Source: Legionellales bacterium
Lineage (GTDB): Bacteria; Pseudomonadota; Gammaproteobacteria; Legionellales; Legionellaceae
Direction of reading: 5' to 3'
NCBI GenBank assembly: GCA_026399195.1
Contig: JAPLRK010000085.1
Coordinates: 1-38,272, forward strand
Length of the DNA stretch: 38,272 nt
A program made the translations under genes and the position numbers. The notes under the pieces were generated by a model. That model worked only from the letters and a program-made list of their open reading frames with translations, did not search any database and was not told the DNA's origin. This document shows positions 16,765 to 26,097 of this stretch, piece by piece; the first letter of the stretch is position 1, and each line of letters starts with the position of its first letter.

Positions 16765-17124
16765 TTATGCAGCAAGGGCCGATTTTGCGCGTTCTGCAAC
16801 GGCTGCAAAAGCAGGTTTGTCGTGCACTGCCATATCTGCCAGTACTTTTCTATCCAGTTCAATCGCTGCCTTTTTTAAGCCATCGATCAATTTGCTGTAG
16901 GATAAGCCACATTCTCGTGCTTGCGCATTGATACGCGTGATCCAAAGGGCACGAAATTGTCGTTTCTTTTGGCGACGATCTCGATAGGCATATTGGCCTG
17001 CTTTAATAACGGCTTGCTTCGCCATTCGGTAAGTTCGACTATGCGAACCATAATACCCTTTGGCTTGGTCTAAGACCTTTTTGTGACGGGCTTTGGCCGT
17101 CACACCACGTTTAACTCTTGGCAT
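16765..17124 (-). CDS. rplT: 50S ribosomal protein L20
   Basis: 119 residues, near the usual 118. The N-terminal basic extension [18 protein letters not shown] and the [19 protein letters not shown] / [18 protein letters not shown] segments are diagnostic. L20 is needed early in 50S assembly, and in E. coli it represses rpmI-rplT translation. GGGGAG precedes the start by 8 nt. The gap to rpmI is 14 nt. Confidence 0.97.
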   Translation of the reverse strand: MPRVKRGVTAKARHKKVLDQAKGYYGSHSRTYRMAKQAVIKAGQYAYRDRRQKKRQFRALWITRINAQARECGLSYSKLIDGLKKAAIELDRKVLADMAVHDKPAFAAVAERAKSALAA

Positions 17125-17138
17125 GTTTCATTCTCCCC

Positions 17139-17339
17139 TTAACTACCCTGCAGCATACGCTCAGCCAGACGCGCATCACATTTTTTTAATGTGCCCGAAG
17201 CAACGCGTAAATGACGCTTTTGCTTAGTCGACTTTTTGGTGAGGATATGATTTCTATAAGCACCACGACGTTTGATCGCACCACTTGCCGTTTTGCGAAA
17301 GCGTTTAGCTGCTCCGCGATGTGTTTTTAACTTTGGCAT
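17139..17339 (-). CDS. rpmI: 50S ribosomal protein L35
   Basis: 66 residues starting [20 protein letters not shown], the invariant family N-terminus. The six-codon upstream extension is rejected. [23 protein letters not shown] is typical. It sits between infC and rplT in the standard order. CGGAG lies about 10 nt upstream. Confidence 0.97.
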   Translation of the reverse strand: MPKLKTHRGAAKRFRKTASGAIKRRGAYRNHILTKKSTKQKRHLRVASGTLKKCDARLAERMLQGS

Positions 17340-17377
17340 AACAAATGAACTCCGCATTAAGGATCACATGATCCTCG

Positions 17378-17911
17378 TTATTTTTTCTTCGGTGATAATA
17401 CCATCAGTAGTTGTCGACCTTCACGTTTTGGATGCTGCTCAATCACAGCAATTTCTGACGTGTCTTGTTGAACTCGTTCTAAAATTTTCATTCCGAGTTC
17501 CTGATGTGCCACCTCACGCCCACGAAAACGTAGTGTGATTTTGACCTTATCACCATGATTTAGGAAACGGATCAGGTTGCGTAGCTTGACCTGATAATCT
17601 CCTACTTCCGTCGTTGGACGGAATTTTATCTCTTTGACTTGAATTTGCTTTTGCTTCTTCCGTGCTTCAGCTTGTTTCTTACTCGCTTCAAAAAGAAATT
17701 TACCATAATCCATAATACGACATACTGGGGGCTTGGCTGTGGGTGAAATTTCCACCAGATCAAACCCTCCTTCCTCAGCGGCACGCAAAGCCTCGCGTGT
17801 CGAAATAATGCCAGCTTGGTTGCCATCTACATCAATTAAACGTACCTCGGGTACATTGATCTGCTCGTTAATTCGTGCGCGATCACTATCACGCTTCGTT
17901 GATGCACTAAT
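17378..17911 (-). CDS. infC: Translation initiation factor IF-3, with AUU start codon
   Basis: 177 residues. The reading frame has no ATG near the expected N-terminus. A GGAGG (17923-17919) lies exactly 7 nt before ATT at 17911-17909, whereas the in-frame TTG at 17917 is only 1 nt from it, so AUU is the likely start, as in E. coli infC, where it underlies autorepression by IF-3. The N-domain includes [20 protein letters not shown] and [20 protein letters not shown], then a Lys-rich linker ([20 protein letters not shown]) and the C-domain ([30 protein letters not shown]). It follows thrS after 52 nt. Confidence 0.95.
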   Translation of the reverse strand: MSASTKRDSDRARINEQINVPEVRLIDVDGNQAGIISTREALRAAEEGGFDLVEISPTAKPPVCRIMDYGKFLFEASKKQAEARKKQKQIQVKEIKFRPTTEVGDYQVKLRNLIRFLNHGDKVKITLRFRGREVAHQELGMKILERVQQDTSEIAVIEQHPKREGRQLLMVLSPKKK

Positions 17912-17963
17912 GGTCAATCCTCCAACTGGGGATAGGAAGTTATTTTGCTCCCGAACCCGATTT

Positions 17964-19865
17964 TTACATTAAATGTTCTTGATGCAATAATTCATAAAAA
18001 GCATCAATCGACATTTCACCTAAATCTTTTCCCTCACGATGACGTACGGTCACCAGGCCTTTTTCGACCTCTTTATCACCGACAATCAACAAATAGGGGA
18101 CTTTTTGCAATGTGTGCTCGCGGATTTTAAAGCCAATCTTCTCATTTCTCAAGTCAAAAATAGTACGAATCCCCTTTTTTTGCAAAATTCTACTCATTTT
18201 TTCTGCAAAGTCACCTTGTTTTTCAGTGATGGTGAGGACTGCTGCTTGAATCGGTGCTAACCATAATGGTAAATTTCCGGCATGGTGCTCGAGTAATATT
18301 CCCATGAAGCGTTCGAAGGTCCCTAGAATGGCACGATGAATCATCACAGGGTTTTTTCGACTGCCGTCTTCGGCAATATATTGCGCTCCCAGACGCTCTG
18401 GCATAGAAAAATCAACTTGTATGGTACCACACTGCCAGATGCGCCCTAAACAATCCGCCAAGGAACATTCAATTTTTGGACCGTAAAATGCGCCTTCTCC
18501 TGGGGCGTCAGACCACGTCACATGTTCGCCCTGCATGGCCTCTCTTAAGGCACCTTCGGCTTTGTCCCAGATCTCATCGCTACCCACACGTTTTTCAGGG
18601 CGAAGCGCCAAACGATAAATGATGTTCGTAAAACCGAAGTCACAATATACGGATTTGACCAGCTCAAGCAGCATAGCAACTTCCGATTGGATTTGGTCCT
18701 CACAACAAAAAATATGGCCATCATCTTGTACAAAGTTACGCACTCGCATCAAGCCATGCAAGGCGCCAGAAGGCTCACACCGATGACAATTGCCAAATTC
18801 CACCAATCGAAGGGGTAAATCTCGATAACTCTTCAGCCCATGGTTGTAAACTTGAATATGGCACGGGCAACTCATGGGTTTGATGGCATATTGGCGATTT
18901 TCGGTTTCAGTAAAAAACATGTTGTCCCGAAAATTATCCCAATGCCCTGACTTTTCCCAAAGCACTTTATCGGCCAGTTGAGGTGTTTTAATTTCTTGAT
19001 AATCAAGTTCATTCAAGCGTTTGCGCATGTATTGTTCAAGTACTTGATAAATGGCCCAACCTTTGGGATGCCAGAAGACCATTCCTGGCGCTATCTCTTG
19101 AAAATGGAAGAGATCGAGCGCTTTCCCTAATTTGCGATGGTCACGTTTTTCAGCTTCTTCTTGGCGGGTTAAGTGCTCTGCAAGTGATTTTTTATCAAGC
19201 CAGGCTGTTCCATAAATACGCTGTAGCATTTCGTTGCGAGAATCACCACGCCAGTAAGCACCAGCACAATGTGTTAATTTAAATGCTTTTAAGTGGCTTG
19301 TTGAGGGCACGTGAGGGCCACGGCACAGATCTTCAAAATCGCCTTGTCGATAGAGCGAGAGGGATTCACCAACGGGAATATCAGCAATGATTTGTGCTTT
19401 GTAGGACTCACCGAGACCTTCAAAATAAGCGATGGCCTCATCCCGACCAAGTTCTCGACGTGTGATGCAAAGGTTTGCTTTGACAAGCTCTAGCATCTTT
19501 TCTTCTATCGTTTGTAGATCTTCAGGTGTAAAGGGTCTTTCGAAGCAAAAATCATAGAAAAAACCATCGTCAATCACAGGCCCAATGGTAACAAGGGCCG
19601 TAGGAAATAATAATTTGACAGCTTGCGCTAAAAGGTGGGCCGTGGAGTGTCGAATGATCTCTAAACATTCCTGGTCTTTTTCCGTGAGAATGGAAAGCGT
19701 GCAATCACGTGTGATGAGGTGACTGAGATCAACCAATGCCTCATCCATACGCGCAGCAATGGCAGCTTTTGCTAAACCAGGACTGATGCTATGAGCCACA
19801 TCATAAATGGTTAAAGGGTGTTCAAACCCTTTCGATTGTCCGTCAGGTAATGTGATAGTGAGCAT
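17964..19865 (-). CDS. thrS: Threonyl-tRNA synthetase
   Basis: 633 residues (E. coli 642). Class II enzyme that charges tRNA-Thr. The TGS domain is N-terminal (about 1-62). The editing domain (about 63-225) has [16 protein letters not shown] and [14 protein letters not shown]. The catalytic core includes the zinc-ligand Cys in [12 protein letters not shown], motif 2 [20 protein letters not shown] and motif 3 region [20 protein letters not shown]. The anticodon-binding domain is C-terminal (about 530-630). It heads the run thrS-infC-rpmI-rplT-pheS-pheT-ihfA. No convincing promoter or tRNA-like operator was found in its short upstream region. Confidence 0.97.
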   Translation of the reverse strand: MLTITLPDGQSKGFEHPLTIYDVAHSISPGLAKAAIAARMDEALVDLSHLITRDCTLSILTEKDQECLEIIRHSTAHLLAQAVKLLFPTALVTIGPVIDDGFFYDFCFERPFTPEDLQTIEEKMLELVKANLCITRRELGRDEAIAYFEGLGESYKAQIIADIPVGESLSLYRQGDFEDLCRGPHVPSTSHLKAFKLTHCAGAYWRGDSRNEMLQRIYGTAWLDKKSLAEHLTRQEEAEKRDHRKLGKALDLFHFQEIAPGMVFWHPKGWAIYQVLEQYMRKRLNELDYQEIKTPQLADKVLWEKSGHWDNFRDNMFFTETENRQYAIKPMSCPCHIQVYNHGLKSYRDLPLRLVEFGNCHRCEPSGALHGLMRVRNFVQDDGHIFCCEDQIQSEVAMLLELVKSVYCDFGFTNIIYRLALRPEKRVGSDEIWDKAEGALREAMQGEHVTWSDAPGEGAFYGPKIECSLADCLGRIWQCGTIQVDFSMPERLGAQYIAEDGSRKNPVMIHRAILGTFERFMGILLEHHAGNLPLWLAPIQAAVLTITEKQGDFAEKMSRILQKKGIRTIFDLRNEKIGFKIREHTLQKVPYLLIVGDKEVEKGLVTVRHREGKDLGEMSIDAFYELLHQEHLM

Positions 19866-19944
19866 TTTTATGTTCCATTTACGATGCTAATGGGCTGTGC
19901 ATGAGTCAACCCAACATTTTTCCAACGACTAAGGTTGGGTAACA

Positions 19945-20019
19945 TGGTAGGCACGAGTGGGATCGAACCACCGACCACCACCATGTCAAGGTGGTGCTCT
20001 ACCACTGAGCTACGTGCCT
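19945..20019 (-). tRNA. tRNA-Val (anticodon GAC)
   Basis: A complete cloverleaf on the minus strand: acceptor stem AGGCACG/CGTGCCT, D-arm GCTC-AGTGGTA-GAGC, anticodon arm CCACC-TTGACAT-GGTGG with anticodon GAC (19987-19985), and T-arm GGTGG-TTCGATC-CCACT. Discriminator A and an encoded CCA follow. It lies just upstream of thrS in the same orientation. Confidence 0.96.
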
Positions 20020-20192
20020 ATTATTCGTTGTACTAAAAAACGGCGTGGCACGCAGTATATAAAACTAGAGCGAGCAAAGCAAATGAATTCCCGACTAATC
20101 AGAGATTCCCGCTAGAACCAATTAATCTCCACTCCCGGCATTTGATGGGCTATTTTTATCATTCCAGGCACTACCACGCTAAATTTCATGAT

Positions 20193-20562
20193 TTAAAGAC
20201 ATGGGTTTTCGTGCTTATTTAAAGCATCTTTCGGTTCGGGTGCTAATGGAATAACTACACTATGTTCGGGATGAACTAACACAGCGCCCAGCATATGATG
20301 GTAATAACTTTTGCTTCCATCACGGTGGTTTTTTTCGCAACAATTATCGCAATGAACCTTTTTGGAACAATATTGCCCCGTTCCGTCGATCGAAATAATG
20401 TAATGTCCACCTAAATATCGAAATTGCTCTAATGCCTTGCCTCGTTGTAGGTAGGCAAATATTTCCGTACAAATCCCACAACCAATTCATCCTTAACACG
20501 TTAATAAAAGTGCCCTGCCTTGATGAGGGGGTAGATCGTGCTAACTGATAAGCTTTGCGCAC
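20193..20562 (-). pseudogene. Decayed DDE-type transposase
   Basis: On the minus strand one frame reads GGHYIISIDGTGQYCSKKVH, CDNCCEKNHRDGSKSYYHHM and LGAVLVHPEHSVVIPLAPEP before a stop at 20193. This resembles the centre of a DDE transposase family (first catalytic Asp in SIDGT, Cys-rich segment, HxMLGAVLVHP strand) that I recall from Legionella-type insertion sequences. The preceding segment (to 20562, with ...LWDLYGNICLPT...) is in a different frame, so at least one frameshift exists, and no C-terminal catalytic Glu region follows. No terminal repeats could be placed. It is an inactive remnant. Confidence 0.6.
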
Positions 20563-21048
20563 GACTCCCTCAAAAATAGTAGTTTACGAAATGTTTTTTC
20601 AACTTGCACCTAAAACCCTTTGTTTATTACGATTTTTTTATGTCCGGGAATTGCTGCCGACTAATAAGTCTGGATACTGTTTTGAGAGGATTGGGATTCC
20701 GATTGTCAATTGAATCCATTTGATGGCTGACTTAGAAATATGGCCGGGGTCATTTTCATGACGTCCGACCATGACAACGCACGAGGTTGGCAGCTATGGT
20801 TAAGCCACTGTTTCAATCAACCGTCTGAACAAGGCATTTTGTTCCATCGCACACCTTGTTTTCCATGATTTGGACTTTTAAGATCCCAATGAGAGTCTTG
20901 GTCACTTCATGCTTTCAACAACTCTTTTTGGGTTGAAGCAAGGTTCGCTTCTTTTGGCATTGTAGCGACCCTTCACGAAATGTCAACCAAAGGTATTCAT
21001 TGGAAACTTTGAGTTTCGATATGGCGAGAACTGTTCATACTCCTGGGG
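20563..21048. other. Gene-free stretch with a possible coding fragment
   Basis: About 490 nt between the transposase remnant and the XRE regulator without a supported gene. A minus-strand frame at 20638-20772 (MVGRHENDPGHISKSAIKWI...) has protein-like composition and could be another piece of decayed DNA. I recognise no family and see no ribosome-binding site. Confidence 0.3.
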
Positions 21049-21087
21049 GTGTGTTACTCTGCATCATTTGAAGAAATGATTTGCTGC

Positions 21088-21558
21088 ATGGAAAAAGTCG
21101 ATTTATTGCGTCAGTTTGCTCAGCGTTTGCGTGAAACCATGATAGCGGCGGGGTTTAATTCACACCGATCGCCTTCAGGGGTCAATATCAAAAAGCTCTC
21201 AGAAATTTCGGGCCATTCCTTGCAAATTTGTAGAAAATATCTACGCGGGCAAACCATTCCTGAGCCTCTCAAGTTGACTGAAATCGCCAGAATGCTTCAT
21301 GTGTCACCTGGATGGCTTCTTTTTGGTGACAGTCACCACGACGCATCGGCTGAAACAAATCAGTTAAGCATCAGCAAAAGTTTGCTTCATTATCTTTTAA
21401 GTCAAGCCAGTCCCCTGTATCATTCCACACACTCCGGGGAGAGTATTACCGACTTTCTGGTCGAGTTAACTCAGAATGTGAGTCAAATGAATGCCAAGGA
21501 AGAGCAATCGAAACAAATCATCGATCTTGCGTTGTCCTCAATTAGGCACTTTGGTTAG
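21088..21558 (+). CDS. XRE-family helix-turn-helix transcriptional regulator
   Basis: 156 residues from the ATG at 21088 (upstream GTG 21049 and ATG 21076 are possible starts; no site has a strong Shine-Dalgarno). The N-terminal half forms a Cro/CI-type helix-turn-helix: FAQRLRETMIAAG, then GVNIKKLSEISGHSLQICRK with the turn at ISGHS, then LKLTEIARMLHVSPGWLLFG, the usual end of such domains. The C-terminal 75 residues are helical and unassigned and may dimerise. The next gene starts 11 nt after its stop, so the two probably form an operon. Target genes are unknown. Confidence 0.8.
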   Translation: MEKVDLLRQFAQRLRETMIAAGFNSHRSPSGVNIKKLSEISGHSLQICRKYLRGQTIPEPLKLTEIARMLHVSPGWLLFGDSHHDASAETNQLSISKSLLHYLLSQASPLYHSTHSGESITDFLVELTQNVSQMNAKEEQSKQIIDLALSSIRHFG

Positions 21559-21569
21559 GGGTCGTGCAT

Positions 21570-22112
21570 ATGGAAGATAACCCGCAAGTGATTACGCCCC
21601 ATGGACGTTTTTTAGACATCCTTTTTGCATATCTTGGCGCCGTCAGTCATGTGTTCCAAGATGTGAAAGGTCTTTACGGCATCAGTCATATCGCGATAAC
21701 GCATATTGAAAATCATCGCATCATGACGTTTTCATCAACCCCGTCGCTTGAGTTTAATTTGTTCAGTAGCAACCTTTGGCGCTTTGACAAAACCTATCAA
21801 ACCAGTTGGTACCAACGCTGCGCTATGTCCGCATGGCCCTCATTATATACGAAAGCACACTATGATGAATTGTATTATTTAAAGCAGCTGAAGCATCATC
21901 TGCCTTTGGGCGTGACTTTTTCGACGAGATCAGCGACAGGGCATGTCATTTACTCTATGGCGAGTCATAATGCGGATCAGGAGACCCAAGATGCCTTCAA
22001 AAATCAGCAGGAGCACTTTTGCAAAATAGGTCAATATTGCGCTTCTTTGCTGTTGCCTTTTTTTCAGGAGGCACTCAGTTCAGGAGCATCCGCCAATATC
22101 TCTGCTAAATGA
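21570..22112 (+). CDS. Orphan LuxR-type sensory (autoinducer-binding-like) domain protein
   Basis: 180 residues. The ATG at 21570 has AGGGG 8 nt upstream and is preferred over GTG 21564. The sequence FQDVKGLYGISHIAITHIEN, SSNLWRFDKTYQTSWYQRCA and HHLPLGVTFSTRSATGHVIY resembles, from memory, the N-terminal sensor half of LuxR-type regulators seen in Legionella (GI-x-HF...Y followed by a GITF...R segment). The LuxR helix-turn-helix that should follow is absent, and no frame downstream supplies it. The partner gene immediately upstream encodes a DNA-binding protein of a different class, so the sensor may act through it. Ligand is unknown. Confidence 0.5.
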   Translation: MEDNPQVITPHGRFLDILFAYLGAVSHVFQDVKGLYGISHIAITHIENHRIMTFSSTPSLEFNLFSSNLWRFDKTYQTSWYQRCAMSAWPSLYTKAHYDELYYLKQLKHHLPLGVTFSTRSATGHVIYSMASHNADQETQDAFKNQQEHFCKIGQYCASLLLPFFQEALSSGASANISAK

Positions 22113-22466
22113 CACAAGGCCCATGCCATGGGATACACCGTGTTGTTCCAGTGGTAAATTGATCGGTTGATCACTGATGCTCATCATTTTGCTGCCAAAC
22201 ACTGACCCATTGCAGGTTTTTTTGAGCCAGGTAAATGGCAACGAACTGATCAACTCGCCAACAGGAAATTATTTATATACTGAGCCAAATAGATCAAATG
22301 GCTATCAAGATCAAATCATATTGGTTTGCAAATGGAAGATTCTTTGGTATAAATGGCGTTACCTTTTTTGAGGCCTGTTGAATCTTCTCAAGGGTGCAAC
22401 ATTTTGGCCAAAAGGTCTTTATTTCTTTTGAGTAGAGATAGAGTGTTCTGGACATAAGGAACCACT
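22113..22466. other. Intergenic region upstream of petA
   Basis: A 354-nt gap. A 64-codon frame (22177-22371) has no ribosome-binding site and no recognisable product. The 3' part probably holds the petABC promoter (22326-22353). Confidence 0.4.
22326..22353 (+). promoter_or_regulatory. Putative promoter of petABC
   Basis: TTGCAA (22326-22331), a 16-nt spacer and TATAAA (22348-22353), about 113 nt before the petA ATG. Confidence 0.35.
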
Positions 22467-23069
22467 ATGGATATACCTGCAGATGGATTACCTGAGGAGT
22501 CGGTTGATGAAGCGCGACGTCGTTTTTTATTGACGACGACCGGTGTTTTGGGGGGGGTTGGCGCGATGTGTGCTCTGACGCCTTTTGTGTCTTCGTGGAT
22601 GCCTAGCGCTAAAGCTGAGGCTGAAGGGGGTCCGATACAAGTTGATTTGAGTAAAATGGAGCCTGGACAGCAAGTCACCGTGGAGTGGCGTGGAAAACCT
22701 GTGTGGATCATTCGGCGTACGCCTGAGATGTTGAAAGGCTTGGATGGTGATAGACAGCTTTTGCGAGATCCTGATTCCTCGGTGGAGCAACAACCCGCCT
22801 ATGCCAAAAACAAGTTTCGATCCATCAATCCTGAGTACTTGATTTTGGTTGGTGTTTGCACACATTTGGGGTGCTCTCCGAAATACAAACCTTTCGAAAA
22901 AGAGATGGGTCCTGATTGGCCGGGCGGATTTTATTGCCCGTGTCATGGCTCCATGTTCGATCTTTCGGGCAGGGTGTTTAAAAGTGTTCCTGCGCCAATA
23001 AACTTAGAGGTTCCTCCCTATAAGTTTATTAGTAAGCATGTGATTGTGATTGGGGAAGAAGAGAAATAA
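22467..23069 (+). CDS. petA: Ubiquinol-cytochrome c reductase, Rieske iron-sulfur subunit
   Basis: 200 residues. A membrane-anchored subunit of the bc1 complex that takes electrons from ubiquinol and passes them to cytochrome c1. It has an N-terminal EARRRFLLTTTGVLGGVGAM segment (Tat-like RRRFLL signal-anchor) and one membrane helix. The [2Fe-2S] ligands are in CTHLGC and CPCHGS, with GGFYCPCHGSMFDLSGRVF fully typical. AAGGAACC precedes the ATG. First gene of petABC, 9 nt before petB. Confidence 0.97.
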   Translation: MDIPADGLPEESVDEARRRFLLTTTGVLGGVGAMCALTPFVSSWMPSAKAEAEGGPIQVDLSKMEPGQQVTVEWRGKPVWIIRRTPEMLKGLDGDRQLLRDPDSSVEQQPAYAKNKFRSINPEYLILVGVCTHLGCSPKYKPFEKEMGPDWPGGFYCPCHGSMFDLSGRVFKSVPAPINLEVPPYKFISKHVIVIGEEEK

Positions 23070-23078
23070 GGATTGAGC

Positions 23079-24287
23079 ATGAATGGATTGGTGGGTTGGG
23101 TTGATGAACGTTTTCCACTGTTAAGCACTTGGAAAGAACATATTAGTGAGTATTACGCACCCAAAAACTTAAATTTTTATTATTTTTTTGGATCATTGGC
23201 CATGGTTGTCTTAGTGAACCAACTGGTCACCGGCTTATGGTTAACAATGTTTTACACCCCGACCGCGCTTGAGGCATTTGGTTCGGTAGAATACATCATG
23301 CGCGATGTGAATTATGGCTGGTTGTTGCGCTATATGCACTCTACAGGGGCCTCCGCATTTTTTATTGTGGTTTATGTTCATATGTTTCGAGGATTACTTT
23401 ACGGATCATACCAAAAACCTCGGGAGCTCATTTGGATTTTAGGAATGGCTCTGTTCGTTCTCTTGATGGCTGAGGCCTTTTTTGGATATTTACTTCCCTG
23501 GGGGCAAATGTCTTACTGGGGAGCTCAAGTCATCACCTCCTTGTTTGGTGCTATTCCTTATGTAGGGGATACTCTTGTCGTATGGCTTCGCGGCGACTTT
23601 CATGTGGGGAATGCTACCTTACAACGTTTTTTTGCTTTGCACGTCATTGGGATCCCTTTGATGCTGGTCATTTTAGTGTTTTTGCATTTGGTGGCGTTAC
23701 ATCGGGTCGGTTCTAACAACCCCTTAGGCGTGGATATCAAAAAGCATTTGGATAGTGATGGCAAGCCCTTAGACGGGATTCCGTTTCATCCTTATTATAC
23801 CATCAAGGATTTCGTTGGGGTGCTTGTGTTTTTAATGGGGTTCTTTGCGATCGTTTTCTTTGCACCGGAAGGGGGCGGGTACTTTCTCGAGCATGCTAAT
23901 TTTGCTCCGGCCGATCCTATGGTCACGCCAGAACACATTGCGCCAGTTTGGTACATGACGCCATTTTATACCATGTTGCGGGCGGTTCCTGACAAGTTAT
24001 CAGGGGTTATCGTGATGGGGGGCGCGATTCTCATCTTGTTATTCATTCCCTGGCTTGATAAAAGTCGGGTCAAGGCTATGCGTTTCAAGGGGCTTCCTTC
24101 CAAGATATCCTTGTTGATTTTCGTCATCAGCTTTTTTATTCTGGGTTATTTGGGCACGGTTCCTGTGACTTTGGGAAAACAGTTGGTGGCTCGAGTGTGT
24201 ACGGCCATTTATTTCGCGTATTTTTTGTTCATGCCCATCTACAGTCGCCTTGAATCGACTCGACCTGTACCTGAGAGAATCGTATGA
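23079..24287 (+). CDS. petB: Ubiquinol-cytochrome c reductase, cytochrome b subunit
   Basis: 402 residues from the ATG at 23079, which has AAGGA 6 nt upstream (a TTG at 23073 is in frame but badly placed). Eight membrane helices. The two b-type hemes are held by paired His in helices B and D (YMHSTGASAFFIVVYVHMF and FALHVIGIPLMLVILVFLHL). The quinol-site PEW-type motif is seen as PEHIAPVWYMTPFYTMLRAVP. It overlaps petC by 4 nt (ATGA). Confidence 0.96.
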   Translation: MNGLVGWVDERFPLLSTWKEHISEYYAPKNLNFYYFFGSLAMVVLVNQLVTGLWLTMFYTPTALEAFGSVEYIMRDVNYGWLLRYMHSTGASAFFIVVYVHMFRGLLYGSYQKPRELIWILGMALFVLLMAEAFFGYLLPWGQMSYWGAQVITSLFGAIPYVGDTLVVWLRGDFHVGNATLQRFFALHVIGIPLMLVILVFLHLVALHRVGSNNPLGVDIKKHLDSDGKPLDGIPFHPYYTIKDFVGVLVFLMGFFAIVFFAPEGGGYFLEHANFAPADPMVTPEHIAPVWYMTPFYTMLRAVPDKLSGVIVMGGAILILLFIPWLDKSRVKAMRFKGLPSKISLLIFVISFFILGYLGTVPVTLGKQLVARVCTAIYFAYFLFMPIYSRLESTRPVPERIV

Positions 24288-25024
24288 AAAAACTAGGGCT
24301 GTTTCTTATTTTTGTGGTGTCATGGGCGAATGCCTTGGCGAGCGTCGAATTACTCCCCGTGTCCATTGATTTGCATGATCAAGAAGCGATGCAGCGTGGT
24401 GCAAAGATCTTTATGAATTATTGTTCCGGTTGTCACTCGTTAAAGTATATGCGATACAACCGGATGGCTAAGGATCTTGGTTTAACCAAGTTTACTGGGG
24501 ATGTCGATACGGATCTGCTGGTGAATAATTTGATCTTCACCACCGCGAAAATCCCTGATCCTATCGAAAACAGTATGCCAGAAGTTGATGCGCGACAGTG
24601 GTTTGGGCGAGTGCCTCCTGATTTATCCTTGGCGGCAAGGGAGCGCGGCTCGTCGTGGTTATATACGTATTTGAAAAGTTTTTATGCCGATAAAAATCGG
24701 CCTTATGGTGCCAACAATCTTTTGATTCCCGATGTGTCTATGCCGAATGTTCTTGCCCCATTACAAGGCTTAGTGATTGCGGAAAATGGGAAACACCCTC
24801 AAGAGCAACCAACCCCCATGCATTTGCTTTTGGTGGAGCCCGGTGACATGAGTCAGCAACAATTTGACAGTACAGTTCGAGATCTGGTAACTTTTCTCAC
24901 CTATGTCGGAGAGCCCGGTCAACTGGTTCACCATCGGATAGGGTGGTTTGTATTATTGTTTTTAGGGATGTTTTTGGCGATTGCTTATCCATTGAAAAAA
25001 ATATATTGGCGAAATATTCATTAG
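24284..25024 (+). CDS. petC: Ubiquinol-cytochrome c reductase, cytochrome c1 subunit
   Basis: 246 residues with a cleavable signal (KKLGLFLIFVVSWANALAS), a single heme c site CSGCH in MNYCSGCHSLKYMRYNRM, and a C-terminal membrane anchor (GWFVLLFLGMFLAIAYPLKK). The heme Met ligand is probably the one in DVSMPNVLAPLQG. It passes electrons from the Rieske centre to soluble cytochrome c in the periplasm. Last gene of petABC. Confidence 0.96.
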   Translation: MKKLGLFLIFVVSWANALASVELLPVSIDLHDQEAMQRGAKIFMNYCSGCHSLKYMRYNRMAKDLGLTKFTGDVDTDLLVNNLIFTTAKIPDPIENSMPEVDARQWFGRVPPDLSLAARERGSSWLYTYLKSFYADKNRPYGANNLLIPDVSMPNVLAPLQGLVIAENGKHPQEQPTPMHLLLVEPGDMSQQQFDSTVRDLVTFLTYVGEPGQLVHHRIGWFVLLFLGMFLAIAYPLKKIYWRNIH

Positions 25025-25078
25025 ATGCAGAGAAACTGTGGTAAAATAGTGGCCTTTATGAGATGACGAGGAACGGCG

Positions 25079-25699
25079 ATGGCCATTATTGCGAAGCGCA
25101 CGATTATGTCTTTGTATTCTGACAGTGATGATATTTATAGTCATCAGGTTCGAATTGTGTTGGCTGAAAAAGGGGTCAATGTTGAAATTATGTTTGCCAA
25201 GTGCGGAGAGGCCACTCCTGAATTATTGGCTGTGAACCCTTATGGCACTATTCCTACCTTAATCGATCGCGAGTTGGTGTTATATGAAGCGCGAATCATT
25301 ATGGAATATTTGGATGAACGTTTTCCTCATCCGCCGCTTTTGCCGGTCTATCCGGTTGCTCGGGCTGAAACTCGTAAAATGATGCATCGAATTGAGCAAG
25401 ACTGGTATGGGTTGCTGCAACACATTCGAGCAGGGGCTGAGGCTAATGAGGCCAGAGCTCAACTTCTTGAAAGTTTGACAAGTCTCGAGCCCGTGTTTGC
25501 GGACAAGGCTTATTTTTTGAGTGATGAATTTTCCTTGTTAGATTGTGCCTTGGCGCCTCTTTTATGGCGTTTGCCACAATTGCGTGTGGAGATTTCTGAA
25601 GACTTCCAAGGGTTGAATGCGTATATGCAGCGCGTTTTCAAGAGGGACTCATTCCAGGCCAGTTTAACGGATGCAGAGAGGCAACTGAGGGCGGCATAA
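25079..25699 (+). CDS. sspA: Stringent starvation protein A (GST-fold RNA polymerase-associated)
   Basis: 206 residues with a glutathione-transferase fold: N-terminal thioredoxin-like domain (MSLYSDSDDIYSHQVRIVLAEKGVNVEI, NPYGTIPTLIDRELVLYEARIIMEYLDERFPHP) and helical C-terminal domain. SspA lacks GST activity and binds RNA polymerase in E. coli, affecting stress and phage genes. GAGGAACGGCG precedes the ATG. The position after petABC and before sspB is the normal order. Stop and next start overlap (TAATG). Confidence 0.94.
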   Translation: MAIIAKRTIMSLYSDSDDIYSHQVRIVLAEKGVNVEIMFAKCGEATPELLAVNPYGTIPTLIDRELVLYEARIIMEYLDERFPHPPLLPVYPVARAETRKMMHRIEQDWYGLLQHIRAGAEANEARAQLLESLTSLEPVFADKAYFLSDEFSLLDCALAPLLWRLPQLRVEISEDFQGLNAYMQRVFKRDSFQASLTDAERQLRAA

Positions 25700-26094
25700 T
25701 GGCAACCATGACATCAAACAAACCTTATCTTATCCGTGCCATGTTCGATTGGATTGTGGATAATGAGCTGACGCCGCATCTTTTGGTGAATGCAGAGTAT
25801 CCCGGTGTTGAGGTGCCATTAGAGCATGTGAATAATGGACGTATTGTCTTGAACATTTCTCCCAAAGCCTGTCGTGGTTTACATATGGAAAACGATAAAA
25901 TTTTGTTCACGGCTAGATTTGCAGGCATTCCCGTTCAAATGGTCTTACCCCCCGAGAGTGTCTTAGCCATTTATGCCAAAGAAAATGGGCGTGGTATGGA
26001 GTTTGGTGAAGAATATGGTGATGTTACTCCACCCCCAGCCGTTCCTAAACATAAAAAAACAGCGAAAAGACCGGCCTTAAAATTGGTGGAGTAA
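25699..26094 (+). CDS. sspB: ClpXP protease adaptor SspB
   Basis: 131 residues. The substrate-binding core (KPYLIRAMFDWIVDNELTPH, VNAEYPGVEVPLEHV, NGRIVLNISPKAC) recognises ssrA-tagged proteins. A flexible linker ends in RPALKLVE, equivalent to the E. coli ClpX-binding tail (RPALRVVK), so delivery of tagged proteins to ClpXP should be intact. The acidic FGEEYGD precedes the linker. The frame starts within the sspA stop, indicating coupled translation. Confidence 0.95.
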   Translation: MATMTSNKPYLIRAMFDWIVDNELTPHLLVNAEYPGVEVPLEHVNNGRIVLNISPKACRGLHMENDKILFTARFAGIPVQMVLPPESVLAIYAKENGRGMEFGEEYGDVTPPPAVPKHKKTAKRPALKLVE

Positions 26095-26097
26095 ACT

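Noticed and set aside
19866-19944. tRNA-Thr-like operator upstream of thrS
   Set aside because: Only a 7-bp pairing (ACCCAAC/GTTGGGT) is visible and it does not mimic the threonine anticodon arm; not supported.
21570-22466. A frameshifted LuxR helix-turn-helix after the orphan sensor
   Set aside because: I read the following 350 nt in all plus-strand frames and saw no LuxR-type helix-turn-helix motif.
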